The notes beneath the pieces are model-generated. The model saw only the letters and a list, made by a program, of their open reading frames with translations. It ran no database searches and was not told where the DNA came from. DNA of 64,000 nt from an uncultured Eubacteriales bacterium (lineage in GTDB: Bacteria > Bacillota > Clostridia > TANB77 > CAG-508): positions 1 through 64,000 of the forward strand of contig CASEIZ010000036.1 in assembly GCA_949288185.1 (NCBI GenBank). The letters run 5' to 3'. Below are positions 17,385-26,362 of this stretch, one piece after another; the first letter of the stretch is position 1, and the number at the start of each line of letters is the position of its first letter. Position numbers and translations under genes: made by a program.

Positions 17385-17455
17385 GTCCCTTTTGTCCTTT
17401 TGGGACTTTTCTGTTTTGTCCTTTTGGGGACGTTTCTGTTTGGGACATTTTTATG
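17385..17455 (+). repeat. REP-like repeat (GGGGACGTTTCTG family) with tandem unit
   Basis: TTGTCCTTTTGGGGACGTTT and then CTGTTTGGGACATTTTTATG match the arms of the 62.2-kb MITE. Just before it is a near-copy, TTGTCCTTTTGGGACTTTTC, so about 25 bases are duplicated in tandem. It lies upstream of purB and downstream of nothing coding on the same strand. Confidence 0.65.
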
Positions 17456-17522
17456 TTAATTATAGTTCTTAGTCACCCGTGCTTATTTTCAAACACTATA
17501 TTTTGCCATTTCTATTAAATCC

Positions 17523-18293
17523 TTATCTACACTTTTTTGCAATCACATTAATCCAATCAATCTTGCTTTCTTTTCTTTGTTCTTCTATTTCTATAATGTC
17601 TAATATATGAAAATGATGTTCTTCTAAAATTTTCGTAATACTTTCTGTTGTGTGCATTTGATAAATTCTAGCACCTAATCCTTCTTTCGTGTCTATCAAT
17701 TGAACCCCTTTTCCTTTTTTTACACTAACAAATAAGATTCCATTTTCTTTTAAAACACAATAACTTTCTTGTATAGCTTTATCTAGCATTTGACCTTGGG
17801 TTGTGATTGGTATATGCAATAAAGATGCATTTTGTCTAACAATATCAAAAGTTTCATTGTCAAAAGGAATATCTAACATATCCCCTTTGACAAAACTGTT
17901 TTTTGGAATGTCTCCTTTTTCTTCTAGTTCTTTCAATATCTTGATAAATTCTTCTGAATTATCTAATCCTACTGCTCTTTTTACGCCTTTGCTATACATG
18001 AATCTTATATCTCTACCAGGACCTGTTCCTACATCTAATACTTCCATATCTTCTATTGGCTTTTTTAATTCTTTCTCAGCTGTTTTAAATAAGATATCAT
18101 ACATATTTCTGTAGGAATCTATCATCTTGGTTCCATTGACATCAGAATAGGTAGTTGCTACTCTATCATATGTTTGCCTTGTCATTTCTAAAAATTCTTT
18201 TGCCAATTGATTTAATTCTTGCTCTTCATTAATTTCTAAATTTGACTTTCCTTGCAATTCATTAAATCTCTGGATTTTCTCTTGACTATTCAT
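17523..18293 (-). CDS. Class I SAM-dependent methyltransferase
   Basis: This 256-residue methyltransferase has the SAM-binding motif DMEVLDVGTGPGRDIRFM (about 82-98), the acidic residue after strand 2 (VGLDNSEEF), motif II around DIVRQNASLLHI and a C-terminal TESITKILEEHHFHIL. The substrate is unknown. Its ATG shares one base with the purL stop codon (TAATG), so it is translationally coupled to purL and may be expressed with purine genes. No known purine step needs it, so a linked role is inference. Confidence 0.8.
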   Translation of the reverse strand: MNSQEKIQRFNELQGKSNLEINEEQELNQLAKEFLEMTRQTYDRVATTYSDVNGTKMIDSYRNMYDILFKTAEKELKKPIEDMEVLDVGTGPGRDIRFMYSKGVKRAVGLDNSEEFIKILKELEEKGDIPKNSFVKGDMLDIPFDNETFDIVRQNASLLHIPITTQGQMLDKAIQESYCVLKENGILFVSVKKGKGVQLIDTKEGLGARIYQMHTTESITKILEEHHFHILDIIEIEEQRKESKIDWINVIAKKCR

Positions 18294-21200
18294 TATCTGT
18301 AATAGTTCACCCCTGCCTCAAAGATTTTTTGATCTTTCTTGCCTGGCATATTTTTCAAGATATCTCTATAACATCTTTCTGAATGTCCCATTTTACCTAA
18401 GATTCTACCATCTGGACTAGTAATACCTTCAATGGCATCTATTGAACCGTTTGGGTTAAAGTCAATGTCATATGTTGCATTTCCATTAAAATCAACATAT
18501 TGTGTAGCAATTTGTCCATTAGCAATTAGTTCTTCTTCTAATTCTTTTGAAACAATAAATCTACCTTCTCCGTGTGAAATTGGAACTGTAAATTCTTCTC
18601 CTAGTTCTACTTCACTAAACCATGGTGACATTTTTGATACGACTTTTGTATTTACCATTTTTGATTGGTGTCTTGAAATCGTGTTAAATGTTAAAGTTGG
18701 CATTGTGTCATCCATTTCTCTGATTTCTCCATATGGTAATAATCCCAATTTTACTAATGCTTGGAATCCATTACAAATTCCTAACATTAATCCATCTTTT
18801 TCATATAGATGTTTATGGATTAAATCTTTTAATTTTGGATTTCTAAAGATACTACTGATGAATTTTCCTGAACCATCTGGTTCATCTCCGGCACTAAATC
18901 CTCCTGGGAACATGATGATTTGTGCTTTTTCTATTTCTTTTGCAAATAATTCAATAGAATCTTGTATGTCTTGTGGTTTTAAGTTCTTGAATACAACTGT
19001 ACTAACTCTTGCACCTGCATCTTCAAATGCTTTTGCAGAATCATATTCACAGTTTGTTCCTGGGAATACTGGTATAAAGACATGAGGTCTTGTAATTGGT
19101 AATTTTCTTGTGATAGTAGGTGTTTTTTGACTTAAGATATTTTTTGCTTCACCTTTTTGTTCTACTTTTGTTGGGAATACTTTTTCTAATGGCTCTTCCC
19201 AAAGTTTGATTAATTCCTCTAAGTCTAATACAACATTTTCATTTACCACAATTGTTTTCTCACTTGTTGTTGTTCCTAATAATTCTAATTTTGCATTATC
19301 TATATCTTCTGCTGCTTCTAAAACAAATGAACCATATAATGGTGTAAATAAATCATCTGTATTGCTAAACTTAAATCCAATCTTATTTCCGATACAACTC
19401 TTTGTGATAACATCTGCAATTCCACCATTTTTGATTGTACTTGATGATAAAACTTTTCCATCATTGATTAATTTATGTACCAATTCAAAGTTTTCTTTTA
19501 AATCATCAAAATCAATGATATTTTCTTTTCCCATTTTTGTTTTTAATACATATACTTTTGAATTTGCTTTTTTGAATTCATTTGAAACTACTTTTGTTGT
19601 GTCTACATCACCGATACAGAAAGATACTAATGTTGGTGGTACATCTAGTTCATTATATGAACCTGACATACTGTCTTTTCCACCAATTGCTGCTATTTGT
19701 AATTGTTCTTGCACATAATATGCTCCAAGTAATGCAGCTAATGGTTTTCCCCATCTTTCTGGTTCGTTTCTTAATTTTTCAAAGTACTCTTGTAATGTTA
19801 AATATGCTTTTTTATAATCTCCACCAAGTGCTACATATTTTGCAACTGATTCTACGATTGCATATACTGCTCCATGGAATGGACTCCAACTTGCAATATA
19901 TGGGTTATATCCATATGTCATGATTGTTCCTGCATCTGTATGTCCTTCTAATGTTGGAATTCTTGCTACCATTCCTTCTGCTGGTGTTAATTGATATTTT
20001 CCACCAAATGGCATAATAACTGTGTTTGCTCCGATTGTACTATCAAATCTTTCTACTAATCCTCTTTGTGAACAACAATTTAAATCTGTAATAGTTTCTT
20101 TCCATGTTTTTTCTATGTCATTAACTTGCTTACTTGCAAAATAGTTTTCTGCATCTAACGGTTTTGTGATTTTTGCATTAGCATTTTTTACATCACCATT
20201 TGTATTTAAGAATTCTCTTGATAGGTCAACAATGACTTTATTTCTCCAATACATTTTTACTCTTGGTTCTTCTACAACTTTTGCAACAACTGTTGCTTCA
20301 ATGTTTTCTTTTTCTGCTAAATTAATAAAGTTTTCTACATCTTTATCTGCAACAACCACTGCCATTCTTTCTTGTGATTCTGAAATGGCAAGTTCTGTAC
20401 CATCTAATCCTTCATATTTTTTAGGTACTTTATCCAAGTTTATTTCTAATCCATCTGCTAATTCTCCAATAGCTACTGATACACCACCAGCACCAAAGTC
20501 ATTACAACGTTTAATTAACTTGGTTACTTCTGGATCTCTAAATAATCTTTGAATTTTTCTCTCTTCTGGTGCATTTCCTTTTTGAACCTCTGCACCACAG
20601 CTTGTTAGAGATTCACTATTATGTGCTTTAGATGAACCTGTTGCTCCTCCACAACCATCTCTACCAGTTCTTCCACCAAGTAGAATGACTTTATCTCCTG
20701 GCTCTGGTCTTAGTCTAATAACATTTTTAGATGGTGCTGCACCTACTAATGCTCCAATTTCCATACGTTTTGCTACATATCCTGGATGATAAATTTCAGC
20801 AACTTGTCCAGTAGCTAAACCAATTTGATTTCCATAAGAGCTGTATCCTCTTGCAGCTTCATTTGTCAATTTTCTTTGTGGTAATTTATTTGGTAATGTT
20901 TCTTCAATTGTTTGTCTTGGGTCTCCACAACCTGTTACACGCATCGCTTGATATACATAAACACGTCCTGATAATGGGTCACGGATCGCTCCTCCTAAAC
21001 AAGTAGCTGCTCCACCAAATGGTTCAATTTCTGTTGGGTGGTTATGTGTTTCATTTTTGAACATGATTAAATATTCTTCTTCTTTTCCATCTACCATGAT
21101 ATTGGCTTTAATACTACAAGCATTAATTTCTTCTGATTCATCAAGATTTTTTAATACACCTCTTTTCTTTAATTCTTTAGCAACAATGGTTGCAACATCC

Positions 21201-22006
21201 ATTAAAGAAATATCTTTTTTTCTATCTGGATATACAAATTTTCTAGATTCTATATATTTTCCATATATATCTTTTAATAAATCCCATTCAATATCAATTT
21301 CTTCTAATCTGGTAAGAAAAGTTGTATGTCTACAATGGTCTGACCAGTATGTATCAATCATTTTCATTTCTGTCATTGTTGGATCTCTTTTTTCTGTATC
21401 TCTAAAATATTCTTGACAGAATTTTAAATCTGCAATATCCATAGCAAAACCATATTTTTCATAGAATTTTTCTGTATCATCATCTGTCATATGAATAAAT
21501 CCATCTACAACTTGTACATCTTCTGGCTCTATTAAATTATCTTCTAATGTTTCTGGTTTTTCTAAACTTGCTTCTCTGGCATCTACAGAATTGATTAAAT
21601 AGTTCTTAATGGTTTTTACTTCTTCATCTGAAAGATTTCCTTTTAAGATATATACTTTTGCAGATTTACAAGTTGGTCTTTCTCCTCCACTGATGATTTG
21701 TAAACATTCTTCTAATGAATTTGCTCTTTGGTCAAATTGTCCTGGCAAATATTCTACTGCAAATACTTTGTCATTTTGATCAAATGTATAGGTTTCATCA
21801 AAATAGTCATCTACTTGTGGCTCAGAAAATACAGTTGTTTTTGCTTTGTTGTAACTTTCTTCGTCCACTCCAGATACATCATATCTGTTTAAGATAACCA
21901 CTTGCTCTAATCCTTTTATCTGTAAGTTTTCTTTTAAATCCTCTTGGATTCCTTTTGCTTCTACATCAAATCCTGGTTTTTTTTGAACATAAATTCTTCT
22001 TACCAT
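18293..22006 (-). CDS. purL: Phosphoribosylformylglycinamidine synthase, fused PurL-GATase
   Basis: This 1237-residue fusion combines the FGAM synthetase (PurL) and glutaminase (PurQ-like) functions in one chain, so no separate purS or purQ is needed. N-terminal linker and FGAM synthase blocks include SDHCRHTTFLTRL and FKNETHNHPTEIEPFGGAAT. GGRTGRDGCGGATGSS marks the ATP site. The C-terminal glutaminase has the nucleophile Cys in GLMLGICNGFQALVKLG and His in ISHGEGRF. AAAGGAGG precedes the start. It overlaps the methyltransferase downstream by one base. Length fits the known clostridial fused type. Confidence 0.95.
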   Translation of the reverse strand: MVRRIYVQKKPGFDVEAKGIQEDLKENLQIKGLEQVVILNRYDVSGVDEESYNKAKTTVFSEPQVDDYFDETYTFDQNDKVFAVEYLPGQFDQRANSLEECLQIISGGERPTCKSAKVYILKGNLSDEEVKTIKNYLINSVDAREASLEKPETLEDNLIEPEDVQVVDGFIHMTDDDTEKFYEKYGFAMDIADLKFCQEYFRDTEKRDPTMTEMKMIDTYWSDHCRHTTFLTRLEEIDIEWDLLKDIYGKYIESRKFVYPDRKKDISLMDVATIVAKELKKRGVLKNLDESEEINACSIKANIMVDGKEEEYLIMFKNETHNHPTEIEPFGGAATCLGGAIRDPLSGRVYVYQAMRVTGCGDPRQTIEETLPNKLPQRKLTNEAARGYSSYGNQIGLATGQVAEIYHPGYVAKRMEIGALVGAAPSKNVIRLRPEPGDKVILLGGRTGRDGCGGATGSSKAHNSESLTSCGAEVQKGNAPEERKIQRLFRDPEVTKLIKRCNDFGAGGVSVAIGELADGLEINLDKVPKKYEGLDGTELAISESQERMAVVVADKDVENFINLAEKENIEATVVAKVVEEPRVKMYWRNKVIVDLSREFLNTNGDVKNANAKITKPLDAENYFASKQVNDIEKTWKETITDLNCCSQRGLVERFDSTIGANTVIMPFGGKYQLTPAEGMVARIPTLEGHTDAGTIMTYGYNPYIASWSPFHGAVYAIVESVAKYVALGGDYKKAYLTLQEYFEKLRNEPERWGKPLAALLGAYYVQEQLQIAAIGGKDSMSGSYNELDVPPTLVSFCIGDVDTTKVVSNEFKKANSKVYVLKTKMGKENIIDFDDLKENFELVHKLINDGKVLSSSTIKNGGIADVITKSCIGNKIGFKFSNTDDLFTPLYGSFVLEAAEDIDNAKLELLGTTTSEKTIVVNENVVLDLEELIKLWEEPLEKVFPTKVEQKGEAKNILSQKTPTITRKLPITRPHVFIPVFPGTNCEYDSAKAFEDAGARVSTVVFKNLKPQDIQDSIELFAKEIEKAQIIMFPGGFSAGDEPDGSGKFISSIFRNPKLKDLIHKHLYEKDGLMLGICNGFQALVKLGLLPYGEIREMDDTMPTLTFNTISRHQSKMVNTKVVSKMSPWFSEVELGEEFTVPISHGEGRFIVSKELEEELIANGQIATQYVDFNGNATYDIDFNPNGSIDAIEGITSPDGRILGKMGHSERCYRDILKNMPGKKDQKIFEAGVNYYR

Positions 22007-22039
22007 TTAATAATTCCTCCTTTATTTTGGTAATTTTTA

Positions 22040-22756
22040 TTAATAATTTTTTATATTTCTTACTTCTATGCATGGTATTGTTATTTCATGTGGTAATTCA
22101 AATACGAATTTTACAGTATCTGCTACATCTTCTGCTGTTAAACCTTTTTTCATTATATTTTCAGGTAATGGATCATTTGCTCTTTTATAAAAATCAGTTT
22201 GAATTAGACCTGGACATACATCTGTTATCTTTATATTATTTTGTGCTAAGTCTGTTTGTATTGCTTTTCTGAATGCATTTGCTCCTGTTTTTGTAGCATT
22301 ATATATAGGATATGGTGGTTCACACATAACTCCACTTTGAGAATTAATATTAATTATTTGTCCAAATCCTTGTTTTTTCATTATTGGAAATATTGACCTT
22401 ATCATTGCTATTGTTCCATATATATTTGTATCAATAACTTTTTTGATTCTGCTTAAATCATTCATTTCTTTGTAAGTCTCTTCGTCTACTTTTGACATAT
22501 CTCCTGAAATCCACATTCCTGCACAATTTATTAAGCAATCTATTTTTTCATACTTCTTTTTAATATCCTTAATAAATTTATCTATTTGTTCTTCTTCTGA
22601 AACATCACAAACATAATATTCGGAGTTGGTTTCTATAGCTATTTTTTCTAAATTATTTTCATCTATATCAATTAAAATTAATTTTTCGTCTTTGAGCATT
22701 TTAGCTATTGCCTTTCCCACTCCATTTGCCGAACCTGTAATTATTACATTTTTCAT
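22040..22756 (-). CDS. Short-chain dehydrogenase/reductase
   Basis: This 238-residue Rossmann-fold SDR has the NAD(P) loop TGSANGVGKAIAK, the NAG motif as INCAGMW, the catalytic Ser in ININSQSG and the YxxxK motif in YNATKTGANAF. The start at 22756 is chosen because AAAGGAG precedes it. A longer reading to 22855 would run through a strong palindrome. Substrate is not predictable. It is the gene upstream of purL on the same strand. Confidence 0.88.
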   Translation of the reverse strand: MKNVIITGSANGVGKAIAKMLKDEKLILIDIDENNLEKIAIETNSEYYVCDVSEEEQIDKFIKDIKKKYEKIDCLINCAGMWISGDMSKVDEETYKEMNDLSRIKKVIDTNIYGTIAMIRSIFPIMKKQGFGQIININSQSGVMCEPPYPIYNATKTGANAFRKAIQTDLAQNNIKITDVCPGLIQTDFYKRANDPLPENIMKKGLTAEDVADTVKFVFELPHEITIPCIEVRNIKNY

Positions 22757-22785
22757 AATAATCTCCTTTCGATTTTCTTGTTCAA

Positions 22786-22847
22786 CGAGAAAACAGGCAG
22801 ATATCATTTGGCAATAACTGCCTATATAATATCTACCTGTTTTCTCG
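22786..22847 (-). promoter_or_regulatory. Long palindrome in SDR leader
   Basis: CGAGAAAACAGGCAGATAT and ATATCTACCTGTTTTCTCG form a 19-base arm pair with a small inner stem, located directly before the SDR gene's ribosome binding site and just past the stop of a 39-codon ORF. It could act as a terminator/attenuator or an operator. Function is inferred from position. Confidence 0.5.
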
Positions 22848-22851
22848 CACA

Positions 22852-22971
22852 TCAACGCTCTTTTTCTCTTTTCCTCTGGTCTCCAGGGTCAGAAAAAATT
22901 TTTTTGATTTTTTTTGACACTTCTTCTAATATATCTTTTATTCTGTGCCATCTGATATATAATGTGCTCAT
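22852..22971 (-). CDS. Small basic protein, 39 residues
   Basis: A strong AAGGAGGAGAAAG lies five bases before the ATG at 22971. The predicted protein, starting MSTLYIRWHRIKDILEEV and ending SDPGDQRKREKER, is amphipathic and basic, with a proline-glycine break before a charged tail. No family is recognised. The quality of the ribosome binding site argues that it is translated. It could be a leader peptide for the SDR gene or an independent small protein. The rest of the gap to 23068 is AT-rich. Confidence 0.5.
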   Translation of the reverse strand: MSTLYIRWHRIKDILEEVSKKIKKIFSDPGDQRKREKER

Positions 22972-23068
22972 CTTTCTCCTCCTTGGCACTCATGTGCCGA
23001 TGCATAAGTTTATACAGTTACTATAGATATTATATCACATTTACATAACATATTCAATTTTACTTATT

Positions 23069-24106
23069 TTATATCACTTTTATCTCTTTATTTCCTTTAA
23101 CCACCTTTCCAATTACATAGGCTTTTTCACCTTCTTGTTCTAATACTTTTAATGCTTTTTCTTTATCACTTTCTGGAACAATGATTGCCATACCAATTCC
23201 CATATTAAAGGTATTATACATATCTCTTTCTGGAATGTTTCCTTCTTTTTGGATTAATCTAAAGATTTCTGGTACTGGATATGTATCTTTTTGGATTTCT
23301 AATGAAACATTTTCATTTAACATTCTTGGCATATTTTCATAAAATCCTCCACCTGTTATATGAGAAATTCCTTTTACAGTTACTTCATCTATTAATTTTA
23401 AAACTGGTTTTACATAAATTTTTGTTGGTGTAAGCAATGCTTCTCCTAATGTCATTCCTAATTCTTCTCTATATTCTCTTAAATTTTCTTCATTCACGTT
23501 AAATATTTTTCTAACTAAAGAAAATCCATTTGAATGAACACCTGAAGATGTTAGTCCAATAACAACATCTCCTTCTTGTATGTTATCTGGATTGATAATT
23601 TTTGATTTATCTACAACTCCTACACTAAATCCTGCTAAATCATATTCATTATCAGAATATAGTCCTGGCATTTCTGCTGTTTCTCCTCCAACTAATGCAC
23701 ATCCTGCTTTTTTACAGCCATCTGCTACACCTTTTACAATACTTGCTACCATTTCTGGAATGTTTTTCCATAATGATATATAGTCTAAGAAAAATAATGG
23801 TTTTGCACCACAGCAAACAATGTCATTTACACACATTGCTACACAATCTTGTCCTATGGTATCATGTTTATCAAGCAAAAAAGCCAATTTTAGTTTCGTT
23901 CCCACACCATCTGTTCCTGATACTAAAATAGGCTCCTTCATTTCACTTATATCTAACTTAAAAAGACCCCCAAATCCTCCAAGGTCTGACATAACTCCTT
24001 TTGTATATGTTTCTTGCACACTTTTCTTCATTAGTTCTACTGCTTTATATCCTGCTGTTACATCTACGCCCGCTTCTTTATAACTTTCACTAAAACTCTT
24101 TTCCAT
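23069..24106 (-). CDS. purM: Phosphoribosylformylglycinamidine cyclo-ligase (PurM)
   Basis: This 345-residue AIR synthetase closes the imidazole ring of FGAM with ATP. Family blocks include [90 protein letters not shown] and [25 protein letters not shown] precedes the ATG. It is the last minus-strand purine gene. Two tandem REP palindromes lie upstream, between it and the divergent coaE. Confidence 0.96.
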   Translation of the reverse strand: MEKSFSESYKEAGVDVTAGYKAVELMKKSVQETYTKGVMSDLGGFGGLFKLDISEMKEPILVSGTDGVGTKLKLAFLLDKHDTIGQDCVAMCVNDIVCCGAKPLFFLDYISLWKNIPEMVASIVKGVADGCKKAGCALVGGETAEMPGLYSDNEYDLAGFSVGVVDKSKIINPDNIQEGDVVIGLTSSGVHSNGFSLVRKIFNVNEENLREYREELGMTLGEALLTPTKIYVKPVLKLIDEVTVKGISHITGGGFYENMPRMLNENVSLEIQKDTYPVPEIFRLIQKEGNIPERDMYNTFNMGIGMAIIVPESDKEKALKVLEQEGEKAYVIGKVVKGNKEIKVI

Positions 24107-24187
24107 CGGTTTTCTCCTTTCCTATTCTACCCTAATATAATACTATATTTTTAAACTTTTTACAAGGTTTTTAGCGAAAATTTGATA

Positions 24188-24265
24188 AAATGTCGCATTA
24201 GGTTCGTTTGTCAGTGCGACATTTCATTATTTTGTCGCATTAGGTTCGTTTGTTGATGCGACATT
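24188..24265. repeat. Tandem REP palindromes (TGTCGCAT family)
   Basis: Two units 42 bases apart each read TGTCGCATTAGGTTCGTTTG followed by GATGCGACA or CAGTGCGACA. The arms TGTCGCA and TGCGACA pair, with the loop TTAGGTTCGTTTGT. A third relative lies at 13.19 kb. They sit between divergent purM and coaE, directly before the coaE -35 box. Confidence 0.7.
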
Positions 24266-24293
24266 TGCATTATTTTATCTGTAATGGTATAAT
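24265..24293 (+). promoter_or_regulatory. coaE promoter
   Basis: TTGCAT (24265-24270) and TATAAT (24288-24293) are 17 bases apart. The -35 box starts right where the second REP palindrome ends. AAGGAGG follows before the coaE start. Confidence 0.7.
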
Positions 24294-24322
24294 TTTTTTG
24301 AATATTTAAGGAGGATTTCAAT

Positions 24323-24907
24323 ATGAAATTGATTGGAATTACAGGTAAAACAGGAACTGGTAAATCTACCATTGCAACAATACTAGCTCAAAAATTAGAT
24401 GCTCAATATGTTGACATTGATAAAATCGGACATCAAGCAACTTCAGACCCTCATATCGCAAATAAACTTTGTGATATTTTTGATAATGAGCTTTTGGATT
24501 CGGATGGAATGATTAATAGAAAAAGATTAGGTAATATTGTATTTAGTGATACAGATAAAATGCAAATCTTAACAGATATTACATGGGAATATATGGAACA
24601 AAAATTAGATGATATTTTATTGCAAAAGCAACAATGTTTCATTTTTGATTGGGCTCTACTTCCTAAAGTAAAATTTTGGGATATGTGTGATTTCAAAATA
24701 TTGGTTACTTCTGATGATACAATGAGAAAGAAAAGAATTTTAGAAAGAGATCATATTTCTGAAGATTATCTTGAAAAGAGAGAATCTGCTACTTTAGATT
24801 ATTCTAAATTAGCATTTGATTTTATTTTTGATAATGACTATACAAAAGAAAATATGGATGCTTTTGTTGAAACAATATATAAAAATATAATGAATGAAAA
24901 CAACTAA
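24323..24907 (+). CDS. coaE: Dephospho-CoA kinase (CoaE)
   Basis: This 194-residue P-loop kinase has Walker A GKTGTGKST (8-16). The family's DxD/H region appears as YVDIDKIGHQATS, and KKRILERDHISEDYLEKRE forms the lid. It performs the last step of coenzyme A synthesis, phosphorylating dephospho-CoA. The middle is somewhat divergent, so a related nucleotide kinase is possible but less likely, as coaD is nearby (25.4 kb). AAGGAGG precedes the ATG. It has its own promoter and a terminator. Confidence 0.85.
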   Translation: MKLIGITGKTGTGKSTIATILAQKLDAQYVDIDKIGHQATSDPHIANKLCDIFDNELLDSDGMINRKRLGNIVFSDTDKMQILTDITWEYMEQKLDDILLQKQQCFIFDWALLPKVKFWDMCDFKILVTSDDTMRKKRILERDHISEDYLEKRESATLDYSKLAFDFIFDNDYTKENMDAFVETIYKNIMNENN

Positions 24908-24924
24908 ATAAATTGTAAAAAAAT

Positions 24925-24961
24925 AGATATAAGACAAAAAAATCTTATATCTGTTTTTTTT
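24925..24961 (+). terminator. Intrinsic terminator of coaE
   Basis: AGATATAAGA and TCTTATATCT pair around an A-rich loop and are followed by GTTTTTTTT. Confidence 0.85.
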
Positions 24962-24985
24962 ACTTTCAAAATATAAAATATATTT

Positions 24986-25399
24986 TTAAAAAATCTGCAT
25001 AATACATACTATTAAAGCGACAATAAGTGGTATAAAAATCATTCCTAATATATAAGCTCTAAATAAATCCTTAATTTTATAATACTTCTCGTCATCATTC
25101 TCTTCTTTTATTTCTTCATTATTCTCTTCTTTTTTCATTTCATCATGACTATCTTCAAGTGTTTCACAATTATACACACTTGATATAATTTCTAATGCTT
25201 TATGATAATCTTTTTCATTTACAAAAATTTTCTTTTCTTGAAATGATTGTCCATAGTACAAATTCATATAGGAACCACTTCCATAATCCCTTCTAACAAA
25301 TAGAATTTTATTATCTTTTAATAAAGAACACACTTGCTTTACTTCATCTTCTATTATGCTTGAAAACAATTCTACTTCTTTTTCATCTTGTTTTTCCAT
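24986..25399 (-). CDS. DUF2007-like protein with C-terminal membrane anchor
   Basis: This 137-residue protein has an N-terminal alpha-beta domain (about 10-80) with a pattern of the DUF2007/putative signal-transducing type: VCSLLKDNKILFVRRDYGSG and KIFVNEKDYHKALEII. A very acidic linker (EEMKK.EENNEEIKEEND) follows, then one hydrophobic helix at the C-terminus (AYILGMIFIPLIVALIVCIM). The start at 25399 has AAGGTGG eight bases upstream; the GTG at 25411 does not. It is followed upstream by coaD. Function unknown. Confidence 0.6.
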   Translation of the reverse strand: MEKQDEKEVELFSSIIEDEVKQVCSLLKDNKILFVRRDYGSGSYMNLYYGQSFQEKKIFVNEKDYHKALEIISSVYNCETLEDSHDEMKKEENNEEIKEENDDEKYYKIKDLFRAYILGMIFIPLIVALIVCIMQIF

Positions 25400-25426
25400 T
25401 TTTTTATCCACCTTAAATCAATTAAT

Positions 25427-25894
25427 CTACTCTTTAATAATCTCCATAATTTCTTCTGGTAAATATTTTGAAACATCTTTTCCGTATTGTAATAATTCCA
25501 TTACCATACTTGAACTAATATTTCCTAAACTTCCTGCTCTAATATACATTGTATCTAATCCTGAAATCTCTTCATTAATAGATGCTAGGGTTTCTTCATA
25601 TTGATAATCCATACCATTTCTAATCCCTCTTACTAAAAGTGTAGCATGATGTTCTAATGCTACATCAACAGAAAGATTATCATAGCAAACCACAGATACA
25701 TTTGTAAGATTTCTATTTGCAATAACCTTCTCTATGGCATTTTTCATAATTTCTTTATCATATCTTCTTTTTTTATCTGGATGAACACCAATTCCTATGA
25801 TTACTTTATCGAATAGTTTAGCTGATTTCTCCACAACATGTAAATGTCCATTGGTAAATGGGTCAAAACTTCCCGCATAAAATCCGATTTCCAT
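25427..25894 (-). CDS. coaD: Phosphopantetheine adenylyltransferase (CoaD)
   Basis: This 155-residue nucleotidyltransferase transfers AMP to 4'-phosphopantetheine. The (T/H)xGH motif appears in YAGSFDPFTNGHLHVVEKSA, the substrate-binding LVRGIRNGMDYQYE follows, and ISSSMVMEL replaces the usual ISSTxVRE, a conservative change. GGAGGG precedes the ATG. Length is normal. Together with coaE the window holds the last two steps of CoA synthesis. Confidence 0.96.
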   Translation of the reverse strand: MEIGFYAGSFDPFTNGHLHVVEKSAKLFDKVIIGIGVHPDKKRRYDKEIMKNAIEKVIANRNLTNVSVVCYDNLSVDVALEHHATLLVRGIRNGMDYQYEETLASINEEISGLDTMYIRAGSLGNISSSMVMELLQYGKDVSKYLPEEIMEIIKE

Positions 25895-25998
25895 ATCTTT
25901 CCCTCCTACTTTTACAAGGTTTTAAGTCCTATCCTTATTATTTTACAATATTTTACTTAAAGTTACAAGTATGAAAGTTATTATTATACATAAAAAAT

Positions 25999-26024
25999 AT
26001 AAAAACGGGACACTTTCGTGTCCC
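25999..26024 (-). terminator. Terminator of the 58-residue ORF
   Basis: Read on the minus strand, GGGACAC-GAAA-GTGTCCC forms a perfect stem with a GAAA loop, followed by GTTTTTAT. It lies one base after the stop of the small cysteine-rich ORF. Confidence 0.85.
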
Positions 26025-26201
26025 TTAGCAGCTCATCGCAATCAGAAACTGCCCCCTCGAGCAATTTCTTCTTTTTGCACATGACGCACAGTCTTGCTCG
26101 CCATACCGGCACTGTGCGCTTGCCGCTTTTAGAGCGTTATACTCTCTTACAAGTTCTTTGTTTCTTGTAGACTGCTCTTCAAATCCTACATAATTTTCCA
26201 T
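26025..26201 (-). CDS. Small cysteine-rich protein, 58 residues
   Basis: AAAGGAG lies ahead of ATG at 26201. The protein begins MENYVGFEEQSTRNKELV and its second half carries five cysteines (AQCRYGEQDCASCAKRRNCS, then the C-terminal SC). The first four have zinc-finger-like spacing. It is more GC-rich than its neighbours, has its own promoter and terminator, and so looks like an accessory or mobile gene. No family is recognised. A DNA- or metal-binding role is only suggested by the cysteines. Confidence 0.6.
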   Translation of the reverse strand: MENYVGFEEQSTRNKELVREYNALKAASAQCRYGEQDCASCAKRRNCSRGQFLIAMSC

Positions 26202-26279
26202 TGTCGTCTTCTCCTTTCTCCCAATCGGGAGGCTGTCAATAGTTGCTACGCAAAACCTCTTTAGGTTATGCTATCTTTT

Positions 26280-26308
26280 ATTATACTACATTTCACATAA
26301 AATTGCAA
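26280..26308 (-). promoter_or_regulatory. Promoter of the cysteine-rich ORF
   Basis: On the minus strand TTGCAA (26308-26303) and TATAAT (26285-26280) are 17 bases apart. The stretch TTATGTGAAATGTAGTATAA closely matches the promoter of the gene at 39.8-40.4 kb, which suggests a common origin of the two accessory loci. The downstream leader includes an AACCTAAAGAGGTT hairpin. Confidence 0.65.
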
Positions 26309-26362
26309 AAAAGACAAGAGATTGTTTTGCTATAAATGCATTGCAATCTCCTTATCCTTCTG

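Noticed and set aside
18432-19085. 217-aa plus-strand ORF opposite purL
   Set aside because: Low-complexity shadow of a real gene; no ribosome binding site.
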